From positions 1 to 42,707 of the forward strand of contig CACZPU010000053.1 in the NCBI GenBank assembly GCA_902783165.1: a DNA stretch of 42,707 bases, written 5' to 3'. The first letter of the stretch is position 1. The number at the start of each line of letters is the position of its first letter. This DNA comes from an uncultured Prevotellaceae bacterium (lineage in GTDB: Bacteria; Bacteroidota; Bacteroidia; Bacteroidales; Bacteroidaceae). This document shows positions 17,806-25,312 of the stretch, piece by piece. A model generated the notes under the pieces. That model ran no database searches. It was not told where the DNA came from and was given only the letters and a program-made list of their open reading frames with translations. Made by a program: the position numbers and the translations under genes.

Positions 17806-17814
17806 TATATTTGC
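17806..17814 (+). promoter_or_regulatory. -7 promoter box of kdsB
   Basis: TATATTTGC matches TAnnTTTG. It is 34 nt upstream of the kdsB start. No clear -33 TTTG. Confidence 0.6.
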
Positions 17815-17848
17815 AATCAAATATTTGTCATTGTAGAAAGTAGTAATT

Positions 17849-18601
17849 ATGAAATGTATAGGTATCATCCCTGCCCGTTATGCATCAACACGCTTTCCTG
17901 GGAAGCCCCTTGCATTGCTGGGTGGAAAAACCGTTATTCAAAGAGTTTATGAACAAGTTTGCCAGGTGCTTGACGATGCCTGGGTGGCTACCGACGATGA
18001 AAGGATTTTCAACGCTGTTACCAGCTTCGGAGGTAAAGTGGTTATGACATCCCCCAACCACAAGAGCGGAACTGATCGTATAGCGGAAGCCATTGAGAAA
18101 ATTGGAGGCAGTTACGACGTGGTGGTAAATATTCAGGGCGATGAACCATTCATCCACCGTTCACAAATTGAGACCGTTTGTTCTTGCTTCAACGATGAGC
18201 ATACACAGATTGCCACACTTGGCAAGCCTTTCACCTCAAACCAAGACATAAGCGACTTAGAAAATCCAAACTCACCCAAGATTGTCATTGACAACATGGG
18301 GTACGCCATGTATTTTTCGAGAAGTGTAATTCCATATCTTCGCGGTATTGATAAAGAAGAATGGCTTTCGAATTTCAATTTTCTCAAGCATATTGGCCTA
18401 TATGCCTATCGTACTCATGTGTTGAAGGAAATAACACAACTTCCACAATCCAAATTGGAAAAGGCCGAAAGCCTTGAACAACTGAGATGGCTTGAGAATG
18501 GATACCGTATCAAAGTCGGTACAACAAATATTGAAACCATTGGGATAGACACGCCCAATGATTTGGAGAAAGCTGAAGAATTTCTTAGACGCAGCGTTTA
18601 A
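17849..18601 (+). CDS. kdsB: CMP-Kdo synthetase
   Basis: 3-deoxy-manno-octulosonate cytidylyltransferase; activates Kdo with CTP for the inner core of lipopolysaccharide. 250 aa, normal length. Nucleotide-binding motif IPARYASTRFPGKPLA (7-22) and the catalytic VVNIQGDEPFI are present. The stop codon overlaps by 4 nt the stop of the convergent lipoprotein gene, inside a shared hairpin. A single-gene transcript is likely. Confidence 0.96.
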   Translation: MKCIGIIPARYASTRFPGKPLALLGGKTVIQRVYEQVCQVLDDAWVATDDERIFNAVTSFGGKVVMTSPNHKSGTDRIAEAIEKIGGSYDVVVNIQGDEPFIHRSQIETVCSCFNDEHTQIATLGKPFTSNQDISDLENPNSPKIVIDNMGYAMYFSRSVIPYLRGIDKEEWLSNFNFLKHIGLYAYRTHVLKEITQLPQSKLEKAESLEQLRWLENGYRIKVGTTNIETIGIDTPNDLEKAEEFLRRSV

Positions 18602-18619
18602 TCATTAACACGCTGCGTC
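18588..18619. terminator. Bidirectional hairpin overlapping both stop codons of a convergent pair
   Basis: GACGCAGCGT (18588-18597) pairs with ACGCTGCGTC (18610-18619); inside the loop TTAAT and ATTAA (18598-18602, 18604-18608) also pair. The stem is coding on both sides: the last codons of kdsB and of the opposing gene. No long T tract follows on either strand, so it may work as a barrier to 3' exonucleases or a weak terminator. Confidence 0.7.
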
Positions 18620-19392
18620 ATCTTCCCATCATATCCCACAGTAATACTGACGATAAAGCTACTAAGTGTATCCGGAATGCCCATCATGGCCTGATAATGG
18701 AAACCCTTGCTGTCTGCTTTCACCAATATAATATCACTAAGCACACACTGTTTCATAAAGTCAGCAGGAACAAGTTTGGAAAAATCTTGTTTCCTGAAAT
18801 CATGGGTAAACAACCGCTTTGCTCCATTAAAGATGGATAGATGGACAATATTATCATAGTACACATTGTCAACAACAAAGCCTTCATCACTGTATCCCGC
18901 CTTCACCACCTTATAGGTTGTTGGGTTCACTTGAACATAACAATGATAACGAGTATCCTCATTTACCACAATTGTATCACGTTTAATAAGTTGGCGCTGA
19001 TTCAATGCGATGGGAACACGCTCCTCGAAATAATCAATATCATCTTTGTCTTCACTTTTCACAAGAGTTAGTTGTTCGCCATTCGGGCTCTTAAACTCGA
19101 ACAAATTCTCGCTCTGCCTTACTATGGGATATTTCACGTCATGAGCGCCTTTCACGAACAAAGTGTCTGCCACAACTCTAAAATAGGAAGGCTGACTAGT
19201 TGAATCTGGATAATAGATAGTATCACCTTCCATCCTGAAAACAGGCTCACCGTCATCAGAATTCAACCAAATGCCTTGAAGGAGTTTCTTAGCAGTAGTG
19301 TCTTCTTTTGCTACAACTTGTTTCACCTCTGTTTTTTTACAACCGGCAAACAAGGCAGAAATGCAAAGCAAATAGATTATTGTTCTTATCAT
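18598..19392 (-). CDS. Lipoprotein, DUF4738-like
   Basis: 264 aa from the ATG at 19392. That start overlaps the ugd stop as ATGA and gives a compact lipoprotein signal MIRTIIYLLCISALFAGC, with Cys18 as the lipidated residue (lipobox LFAGC). An ATG ten codons earlier exists but would put a charged, Trp-containing stretch ahead of the signal. The mature protein is beta-rich and resembles the DUF4738 family of Bacteroidota, function unknown. Probably anchored to the outer or inner membrane, facing the periplasm. Last gene of rfbC-ugd-lipoprotein; the ATGA overlap suggests coupled translation, but no sugar-related motif is visible. Confidence 0.8.
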   Translation of the reverse strand: MIRTIIYLLCISALFAGCKKTEVKQVVAKEDTTAKKLLQGIWLNSDDGEPVFRMEGDTIYYPDSTSQPSYFRVVADTLFVKGAHDVKYPIVRQSENLFEFKSPNGEQLTLVKSEDKDDIDYFEERVPIALNQRQLIKRDTIVVNEDTRYHCYVQVNPTTYKVVKAGYSDEGFVVDNVYYDNIVHLSIFNGAKRLFTHDFRKQDFSKLVPADFMKQCVLSDIILVKADSKGFHYQAMMGIPDTLSSFIVSITVGYDGKMTQRVND

Positions 19393-20705
19393 TTTCCTAT
19401 GCAATGGTATTCGAAGCCACATTCAAGCAGCTCTTCCATATCAAAAATATTTCTTCCATCTATGACAAGAGGGCGGTTCATGGCCTTATGAATAACTTCC
19501 CAACTTGGCAAACGGAATTCTTTCCACTCTGTAAGCAGCAACAAAGCATCAGCATTAAGCACAGCATCGTACATGTCACGACAGTAGACAACCTGATCAC
19601 CAAGTCGGCGGCGACATTCGTTCATGGCAACAGGATCGTATGCCCTTACATGTACTCCATGACTGAGAAGCTTATCTATGACAACCAAGGCTGTACTTTC
19701 ACGCATATCATCGGTCTCTGGCTTGAAGGATAATCCCCAAAGAGCAACAGTCTTGCCGCAGAGAGACGTATCACCAAACGACTTCTGTAATTTTTCAAAA
19801 AGAATGCTCTTTTGACGCTCGTTCACACGCTCAACCGCCTTAAGCACTTCCATGCTATAACCTTTCTTATCGGCTGTGTGAATTAAGGCTTTCACATCTT
19901 TCGGGAAACAACTACCACCGTAACCACAACCAGCATAAAGGAATTTTCTGCCTATTCGTGTGTCACTACCAATTCCCGCACGCACCATATTCACATCAGC
20001 ACCGACCAACTCACAAAGATTGGCGATGTCATTCATGAAAGAGATACGAGTGGCAAGCATGGAGTTGGCTGCATATTTCGTCATCTCCGCGCTAGGAATA
20101 TCCATAAAAATAACACGGAAATTATTGATAAGGAACGGCTTGTAAAGCTTGGTAAGCAGTTTTTTTGCCTTATCACTCTCAACTCCCACGACAACACGAT
20201 CTGGACTCATAAAGTCCTTGATGGCATTTCCTTCTTTCAAAAACTCAGGATTGCTTGCTATATCAAAAGGAACATCCACCCCACGCTTATCCAATTCACG
20301 TTGAATAGTATCTTTCACTTTATTAGCTGTTCCTACAGGAACTGTGCTTTTTGTAACAACTACAATATATTTTTGCAAATGCTCTCCTATGGTTTTTGCC
20401 ACTTGAAGAACATATTTCAAATCGGCACTTCCGTCTTCATCGGGCGGTGTCCCTACTGCAGAAAAAACAATCTGTTGATTATTCAGGACGTCCTCAAGTT
20501 TAGATGTGAATTTCAGTCGGCCGGCATTTACATTCTTAATAACAAGCGCCTCAAGACCAGGTTCATAAATGGGAATCTCACCATTCTTCAGGCTTTCAAC
20601 TTTCTTTTCGTCAACATCAACGCAAGTCACATTAGCACCGGTGTCAGCAAAACATGCACCAGACACAAGTCCTACATATCCTGTTCCTACGATAGCAATA
20701 TTCAT
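19389..20705 (-). CDS. ugd: UDP-glucose 6-dehydrogenase
   Basis: Oxidises UDP-glucose to UDP-glucuronate with two NAD+, supplying glucuronate for capsule or exopolysaccharide. 438 aa. The N-terminal Rossmann motif GTGYVGLVSGACFAD binds NAD. The catalytic Cys lies in CGYGGSCFPKDVKAL, and the linking helix and C-terminal domain (ALWGLSFKPETDDMRESTA) are intact. It could in principle be a related UDP-mannose or UDP-GlcNAc dehydrogenase, but the match to UDP-glucose enzymes is close. It follows rfbC by 15 nt, so the two nucleotide-sugar genes are co-expressed. Confidence 0.93.
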   Translation of the reverse strand: MNIAIVGTGYVGLVSGACFADTGANVTCVDVDEKKVESLKNGEIPIYEPGLEALVIKNVNAGRLKFTSKLEDVLNNQQIVFSAVGTPPDEDGSADLKYVLQVAKTIGEHLQKYIVVVTKSTVPVGTANKVKDTIQRELDKRGVDVPFDIASNPEFLKEGNAIKDFMSPDRVVVGVESDKAKKLLTKLYKPFLINNFRVIFMDIPSAEMTKYAANSMLATRISFMNDIANLCELVGADVNMVRAGIGSDTRIGRKFLYAGCGYGGSCFPKDVKALIHTADKKGYSMEVLKAVERVNERQKSILFEKLQKSFGDTSLCGKTVALWGLSFKPETDDMRESTALVVIDKLLSHGVHVRAYDPVAMNECRRRLGDQVVYCRDMYDAVLNADALLLLTEWKEFRLPSWEVIHKAMNRPLVIDGRNIFDMEELLECGFEYHCIGK

Positions 20706-20720
20706 TGTATAATAAACAAG

Positions 20721-21266
20721 TTAGAATAATTCTGCATCTTTGAGCCACTTACCTTTCATGTCTTTTTCGCTTATGATGATTTCATCACTGCTTATAGGCC
20801 ACTCTATTCCTATGTCCGGATCATCAAACCGAATAGAAGCCTCTGCTTGAGGAGCATATACGTTGTCGACCTTATAAGTGAAAACCGCATTCTCGCTTAA
20901 CACCAAAAAGCCATGAGCAAATCCCCTGGGAATGAACAATTGACGTTTGTTGTCTGCGCTCAATTCCACCATCACATATTTCCCAAATGTGGGTGAATAA
21001 CTACGAATGTCAACGGCAACATCAAGTACACGTCCTTCGATAACACGCACCAATTTAGCCTGAGAGTACTCATTTTTCTGATAATGCAATCCACGAAGTA
21101 CTCCATAAGATGACTTTGACTCATTATCTTGGACAAAGTTTGTTTCGCCCACATGGGCATCAAAATCTTCCTTTCGGTAGGACTCAAAAAAATATCCTCG
21201 AGAATCCTCAAAAACCTTTGGTTCCAAAATGAAGACATCTTTAATTTCAGTTTCCTTATATATCAT
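20721..21266 (-). CDS. rfbC: dTDP-4-dehydrorhamnose 3,5-epimerase
   Basis: Third step of dTDP-L-rhamnose synthesis. 181 aa cupin with the start IKDVFILEPKVFEDSRGYF, the catalytic His in LRGLHYQ and the active-site region PRGFAHGFLVLSENA. The partner reductase rfbD is about 17 kb away at 38229; rfbA and rfbB are not in the window. The ATG at 21266 is only 4 nt after a -7 promoter box (21271-21279), so the mRNA is likely leaderless. Relatives begin at the same residue, which supports this start. Confidence 0.94.
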   Translation of the reverse strand: MIYKETEIKDVFILEPKVFEDSRGYFFESYRKEDFDAHVGETNFVQDNESKSSYGVLRGLHYQKNEYSQAKLVRVIEGRVLDVAVDIRSYSPTFGKYVMVELSADNKRQLFIPRGFAHGFLVLSENAVFTYKVDNVYAPQAEASIRFDDPDIGIEWPISSDEIIISEKDMKGKWLKDAELF

Positions 21267-21270
21267 GTGT

Positions 21271-21279
21271 GCAAAATTA
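21271..21279 (-). promoter_or_regulatory. -7 promoter box 4 nt before the rfbC start codon
   Basis: On the minus strand TAATTTTGC is followed by ACAC and then the ATG. Transcription from this box would begin at or within the start codon. The -33 TTTG is not evident. Confidence 0.6.
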
Positions 21280-21340
21280 CGAAGAATATTTTGATTGTAT
21301 TCTATATTTACAATATTTTTTCTTTTTATGATATTTTTAA

Positions 21341-21373
21341 TTTGGTTTTTCGGAAGAAATGGAGTAATTTTGC
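21341..21373 (+). promoter_or_regulatory. Promoter 3 nt before the GTG of the HU-like/SPOR gene
   Basis: TTTG (21341-21344), 20 nt, TAATTTTGC (21365-21373), then ATC and the GTG start at 21377. This is among the best consensus promoters in the window, and it implies a leaderless mRNA. Confidence 0.75.
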
Positions 21374-21376
21374 ATC

Positions 21377-22477
21377 GTGATTGATTTAGAAAGACATATT
21401 GAGATACTGCTTTTGAGCAACGATTGCGTCATTGTACCAAACCTCGGAGGATTCGTTGCCCATCATGTAGAAGCCAAATATGATAGTGATGACGGCTTGT
21501 TCCTGCCGCCATTGCGTACAATTGGCTTTAATCCTAAACTTTCTATCAACGATTCCCTTTTAGCTCAATCATATGTTGATGCATACGACATTAGCTATCC
21601 AGAAGCAGTTACTCGTTTAGAGGACGATGTCAACCAACTAAAAACACAGATTGAGAATGACGGGCATTACGAAATCAACGGAATAGGTGTTCTATCTATT
21701 AATCAGGATGGAAACTATGAATTCGAACCTTTCGAAGCTGGCATTCTCACCCCTACTCTTTATGGTTTGAACAGTGTTGAAATCAACATGCTTAAGACAC
21801 AGTCAACACCATCTAAGGCGACAGGTACTGTTCAAGCATCAGAAAAGCATGAAGTAGCAATGGTTGTAACAGAGCCTGGACAAGAAAGAGAAGAAGACCA
21901 TACCGAAGCAGAACCACGCACTATCAGCATTCGTGTGAGCACACTTAGGAACATAGCTGCCGTGGCAGCTGTTCTATTAGCACTTTTCCTATTGGCAACA
22001 CCTTTGGAGTTCGGAAGCAAATGCACATTCTCTCTGAGCGATTTTAACAAGAGCATTTTCAAAAAGATGATGCCTAAAGAGATCGTTAAGAATGCGCCTG
22101 ATGCAAGCAAGCAGCTTCTCACGAAAGACACAGACATCACAAAAGCAGACATAAAAGATACTATTACTTTAAAATTAGACAACCAGCAGACCGAACTTCC
22201 GAATGAACAAAAGGAAGATACGCAAACCGGCGAGTCTCTACCGAAGAAATACTATTCATTGGTTTTGGCCAGTTGCATACCGCACAAAAATGCCGTTAAA
22301 TATGCAGAAGAACTTAAAACCAACGGCTTTGACAGCGCTCGAGTGATTGACAGAAAGAATGGAGCTAAAGTAATATATGGCACCTTTGACTCCGAAGCAG
22401 CGGCCTACCAGGAGTTAAGCAAGTTGCACCAACACGCAGCTTTTAAAGAGGCTTGGGTGTATTTCGTTAAATACTAA
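21377..22477 (+). CDS. HU-like DNA-binding / membrane / SPOR domain protein
   Basis: 366 aa. Residues about 1-58 and 66-138 match the two HU-like (CCDC81-type) domains found at the N-terminus of Bacteroidota SPOR proteins, beginning IDLERHIEILLLSNDCVIVPNLGGFVAHH. One membrane segment spans about 190-208 (RNIAAVAAVLLALFLLATPL). Residues about 291-366 are a SPOR domain (KYYSLVLASCIPHKNAVKYAEEL, WVYFVKY). SPOR domains bind glycan strands denuded of stem peptides at division septa. The topology would place HU-like domains in the cytoplasm and SPOR in the periplasm, a possible link from nucleoid to septal wall. The start is GTG; there is no other in-frame start before residue 138. Followed after 23 nt by the FHA gene. 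Confidence 0.88.
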   Translation: MIDLERHIEILLLSNDCVIVPNLGGFVAHHVEAKYDSDDGLFLPPLRTIGFNPKLSINDSLLAQSYVDAYDISYPEAVTRLEDDVNQLKTQIENDGHYEINGIGVLSINQDGNYEFEPFEAGILTPTLYGLNSVEINMLKTQSTPSKATGTVQASEKHEVAMVVTEPGQEREEDHTEAEPRTISIRVSTLRNIAAVAAVLLALFLLATPLEFGSKCTFSLSDFNKSIFKKMMPKEIVKNAPDASKQLLTKDTDITKADIKDTITLKLDNQQTELPNEQKEDTQTGESLPKKYYSLVLASCIPHKNAVKYAEELKTNGFDSARVIDRKNGAKVIYGTFDSEAAAYQELSKLHQHAAFKEAWVYFVKY

Positions 22478-22500
22478 TCGAATACTTAAAAGAAAGTACT

Positions 22501-23034
22501 ATGAAACGAGTAAGATGTCCAAAATGTGACCAATACATCACTTTCGACGAAACGAAATACACCGAAGGGCAGAATCTTATTTTCCAATGTCCTGATTGCG
22601 GCAAGCAGTTTGGAATTCGCATTGGTGTTTCCAAACTTCGAGAACGTCAAAAAGACGAAAAGCCTGACGAGCAAGCTAATGAAAAAGGATTTGGGTCTAT
22701 TGTCGTAATTGAAAATGTTTTCCACTACAAACAAGTAATTCCTCTCCAATTAGGAGATAATGTCATTGGCAGATATCAAAAGGGTAACCCTATTAATACT
22801 CCTATCGAAACTGTCGACCCAAGTGTAGACAATACACATTGTGTCATCAATGTCTCTTATGACAAAAAAGGACAACTGAAATATGTGCTTCGTGACGGGC
22901 CCAGCAACACAGGAACTTTCGTTGACAATGACATTCTCCGTGACAACGAACGCCGTGTTATTTACGAAGGCACTCTATTCACGATAGGAGCAACCAGTAT
23001 TATTCTTCGTTCTGGGCAAAAAGACGAAGAATAA
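22501..23034 (+). CDS. Zinc-ribbon / FHA domain protein
   Basis: 177 aa. The N-terminus is a zinc ribbon of the MJ0042 type with Cys6, Cys9, Cys30 and Cys33. Residues about 70-170 form an FHA domain: GR at 90-91, Ser108 and His113 in PSVDNTHC, and Asn136 in PSNTGTFVD are the usual phosphothreonine-contact residues. It should therefore bind a Thr-phosphorylated partner; the kinase and target are not in the window. No membrane segment. It lies 23 nt after the HU-like/SPOR gene in the same direction, so they probably form a two-gene operon. Confidence 0.88.
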   Translation: MKRVRCPKCDQYITFDETKYTEGQNLIFQCPDCGKQFGIRIGVSKLRERQKDEKPDEQANEKGFGSIVVIENVFHYKQVIPLQLGDNVIGRYQKGNPINTPIETVDPSVDNTHCVINVSYDKKGQLKYVLRDGPSNTGTFVDNDILRDNERRVIYEGTLFTIGATSIILRSGQKDEE

Positions 23035-23288
23035 TAACAAAAAAGTTGAAAAGTCATTTACATCTGACACAATACTATTTAAAGTATTTAAGATAACAAA
23101 AAGAAATGTAATCGTATTATGATTATACTCAAAAAATAGTCTTTTACTCTTAAAATATGATTTGGACAACCCCCCAATTATACGATTACTTAACTGCAAA
23201 ACAGACACAAACAACTTAATAATGGTTAATTAATCGTAATAATGCAGCAAGAACCTTCACATTATTCTTCTTTTCCATAAAAAAAGTT

Positions 23289-23297
23289 TAACTTTGC
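23289..23297 (+). promoter_or_regulatory. -7 promoter box of rpsA
   Basis: TAACTTTGC, about 91 nt before the start codon. A T-rich stretch lies at the -33 position but without an exact TTTG. Confidence 0.65.
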
Positions 23298-23309
23298 ATC
23301 CGTTTTTTG

Positions 23310-23362
23310 CGCGTACACGCGAGAACATTGTTTTTAAATTCAAAATAAAGTCTAACTTTATT
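23310..23362 (+). promoter_or_regulatory. Hairpins in the rpsA leader, possible autoregulatory site
   Basis: CGCGT/ACGCG (23310-23314, 23317-23321) and AATAAAGT/ACTTTATT (23344-23351, 23355-23362, 3-nt loop CTA) lie between promoter and start codon. The second hairpin ends 26 nt before the ATG in an AU-rich leader. S1 autoregulates through its leader in enterobacteria; a similar role here is inference. Confidence 0.4.
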
Positions 23363-23388
23363 AACTTACAATTTTTTTAATTAATTTT

Positions 23389-25164
23389 ATGTCTAACTTA
23401 AAAAATGTACAGCCATTGGACGATTTCAATTGGGAAGAGTTTGAAAATGGCAGCAACACGAACCTTAGTAAGGAAGAACTTACGAAGGCTTATGATGACA
23501 CTCTGAACAAAGTAAGTGAGCATCAGGTAGTTGACGGAAAAGTGATTTCTGTTGACAAAAAGGAAGTAATCGTGAACATCGGTTACAAAAGCGATGGTAT
23601 CATCCCCGCATCAGAATTCCGTTACAACCCCGACCTGAAGGTTGGCGACACTGTGGAAGTTTATGTGGAGAATGCCGAGGATAAGAAAGGACAGCTCATC
23701 CTTTCTCACAAGAAGGCACGCCTGAGCAAGAGTTGGGAGCGCGTTAATGCTGCTCTTGACAACGAGGAAGTTATCCAGGGCTTCATCAAGTGCCGCACTA
23801 AGGGCGGTATGATTGTTGATGTATTTGGCATCGAAGCGTTCCTACCTGGTAGCCAAATCGACGTACATCCAATACGCGACTACGACGTATTCGTAGGAAA
23901 GACCATGGAATTCAAGGTTGTGAAGATCAACCAGGAGTTCCGCAATGTTGTTGTTTCTCACAAAGCTCTTATCGAAGCTGAGTTGGAAGCACAGAAGAAA
24001 GAAATTATCAGCAAGCTCGAAAAAGGCCAGATTCTCGAAGGAACTGTTAAGAACATCACATCTTACGGTGTATTCGTCGATCTGGGTGGTGTTGACGGAC
24101 TCATCCATATCACAGACCTTTCTTGGGGCCGCGTAAGCGATCCACATGAAGTTGTTGCCCTTGACCAAAAAATCAATGTGGTTATTCTCGACTTCGATGA
24201 CGACAAGAAGCGTATAGCTCTTGGTCTGAAGCAACTCACTCCTCATCCATGGGATGCTCTCGACAGCGAGTTGAAGGTTGGCGATCATGTAAAGGGTAAG
24301 GTTGTTGTCATCGCTGACTATGGTGCATTTGTTGAGATTGCTCCAGGAGTTGAAGGACTTATCCACGTTTCAGAGATGTCATGGAGCCAGCACCTGCGCA
24401 GCGCTCAGGAATTCATGCACGTTGGTGATGAAGTTGAGGCCGTTATCCTTACTCTTGACCGCGATGAGCGCAAGATGTCCCTCGGCATCAAGCAGTTGAA
24501 GGAAGACCCATGGGAGACCATCGAAGTGAAATATCCTGTTGGCAGCAAGCATACTGCAAAGGTTCGTAACTTCACAAACTTTGGTATCTTTGTTGAACTC
24601 GAAGAAGGTGTTGACGGACTGATTCATATCAGCGACCTTTCTTGGACAAAGAAGGTGAAGCATCCATCAGAGTTCACCCAAGTTGGTGCAGAAATCGATG
24701 TTGTTGTTCTTGAAATTGATAAGGAAAACCGTCGTTTGTCTCTAGGCCATAAGCAACTCGAAGACAATCCTTGGGACACATACGAGACACTGTACACTCC
24801 AGGTAGCGTTCATACTGGCAAGATAACCGAAATCATGGACAAGGGTGCCGTTATTGCTCTGAATGAGGGCGGTGAAGGCTTTGCTACTCCTAAGCGTCTT
24901 GTTAAGGAAGACGGTAGCCAAGCACAACTTGGTGAAGAACTCAGCTTCAAGGTGATTGAATTCGTAAAAGAAACTAAGCGTATCATTCTTTCTCACAGCC
25001 GCACATTTGAAGATGCCAAGGAAGAGCAGAAGAAAGCTCCTCGTGCAAAGCGCGCTACAAAGAAAGAGGAGGCTCCAGCAATTAACAATGTTGCAGCCAG
25101 CACAACTCTTGGCGACCTTGATGCTCTTGCCGAACTGAAGGCAAAGATGGAAAAGGGAGAATAA
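23389..25164 (+). CDS. rpsA: 30S ribosomal protein S1
   Basis: RNA-binding ribosomal protein that helps mRNA docking. 591 aa with six S1 (OB-fold) repeats from about residue 45 to 535; repeats 3 to 5 carry the characteristic phrase (Y/F)GxFVELxxGVDGLIHISDLSW. The C-terminus is a Lys/Ala/Glu-rich tail (KRATKKEEAPAINN) typical of Bacteroidota S1. Length is normal for the phylum. Codon use is visibly more biased than in its neighbours, as expected for an abundant protein. It has its own promoter, a structured leader and a terminator. Confidence 0.96.
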   Translation: MSNLKNVQPLDDFNWEEFENGSNTNLSKEELTKAYDDTLNKVSEHQVVDGKVISVDKKEVIVNIGYKSDGIIPASEFRYNPDLKVGDTVEVYVENAEDKKGQLILSHKKARLSKSWERVNAALDNEEVIQGFIKCRTKGGMIVDVFGIEAFLPGSQIDVHPIRDYDVFVGKTMEFKVVKINQEFRNVVVSHKALIEAELEAQKKEIISKLEKGQILEGTVKNITSYGVFVDLGGVDGLIHITDLSWGRVSDPHEVVALDQKINVVILDFDDDKKRIALGLKQLTPHPWDALDSELKVGDHVKGKVVVIADYGAFVEIAPGVEGLIHVSEMSWSQHLRSAQEFMHVGDEVEAVILTLDRDERKMSLGIKQLKEDPWETIEVKYPVGSKHTAKVRNFTNFGIFVELEEGVDGLIHISDLSWTKKVKHPSEFTQVGAEIDVVVLEIDKENRRLSLGHKQLEDNPWDTYETLYTPGSVHTGKITEIMDKGAVIALNEGGEGFATPKRLVKEDGSQAQLGEELSFKVIEFVKETKRIILSHSRTFEDAKEEQKKAPRAKRATKKEEAPAINNVAASTTLGDLDALAELKAKMEKGE

Positions 25165-25190
25165 AAAAATCAATCCATTCAACTATTTAA

Positions 25191-25229
25191 AAGAGGATGT
25201 GCCCTTGTTGGGGCTCATCTTCTTTTTTT
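25191..25229 (+). terminator. Intrinsic terminator after rpsA
   Basis: A stem of about 12 bp with one wobble and one T-T mismatch pairs 25193-25204 with 25211-25222 around a 6-nt loop, followed by seven T residues. Confidence 0.85.
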
Positions 25230-25261
25230 GTTGTTTATTCATTATTTCCCTTATTTATTTG

Positions 25262-25270
25262 TATTTTTGC
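25262..25270 (+). promoter_or_regulatory. -7 promoter box of the phosphatase-phytase fusion gene
   Basis: TATTTTTGC fits TAnnTTTG, 42 nt before the ATG. No clear -33. Confidence 0.5.
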
Positions 25271-25312
25271 ATATTCATAGAATAAACCTTTCGTTGAGCC
25301 TCTTTTTAACTT

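Larger units (their letters stand above)
17415..17848. other. Divergent intergenic region between the MORN gene and kdsB
   Basis: 434 nt, AT-rich, without a reading frame worth reporting. It holds the MORN promoter near 17501-17533 and the kdsB promoter at 17806-17814. I see no other structure between about 17540 and 17800. Confidence 0.6.
23035..23388. other. Intergenic region and long leader upstream of rpsA
   Basis: 354 nt without a credible gene. It contains the rpsA promoter at 23289-23297, a leader of about 85 nt with two hairpins, and three copies of an 8-9-bp motif: TAATCGTA within 23108-23116, inverted at 23181-23189, and direct again at 23231-23238. I found no clear terminator for the upstream FHA gene. 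Confidence 0.6.

Noticed and set aside
23035-23288. Small gene on the minus strand upstream of rpsA (22975-23214)
   Set aside because: It overlaps the end of the FHA gene antisense and is a low-complexity Phe/Leu/Ser-rich translation typical of AT-rich non-coding DNA.
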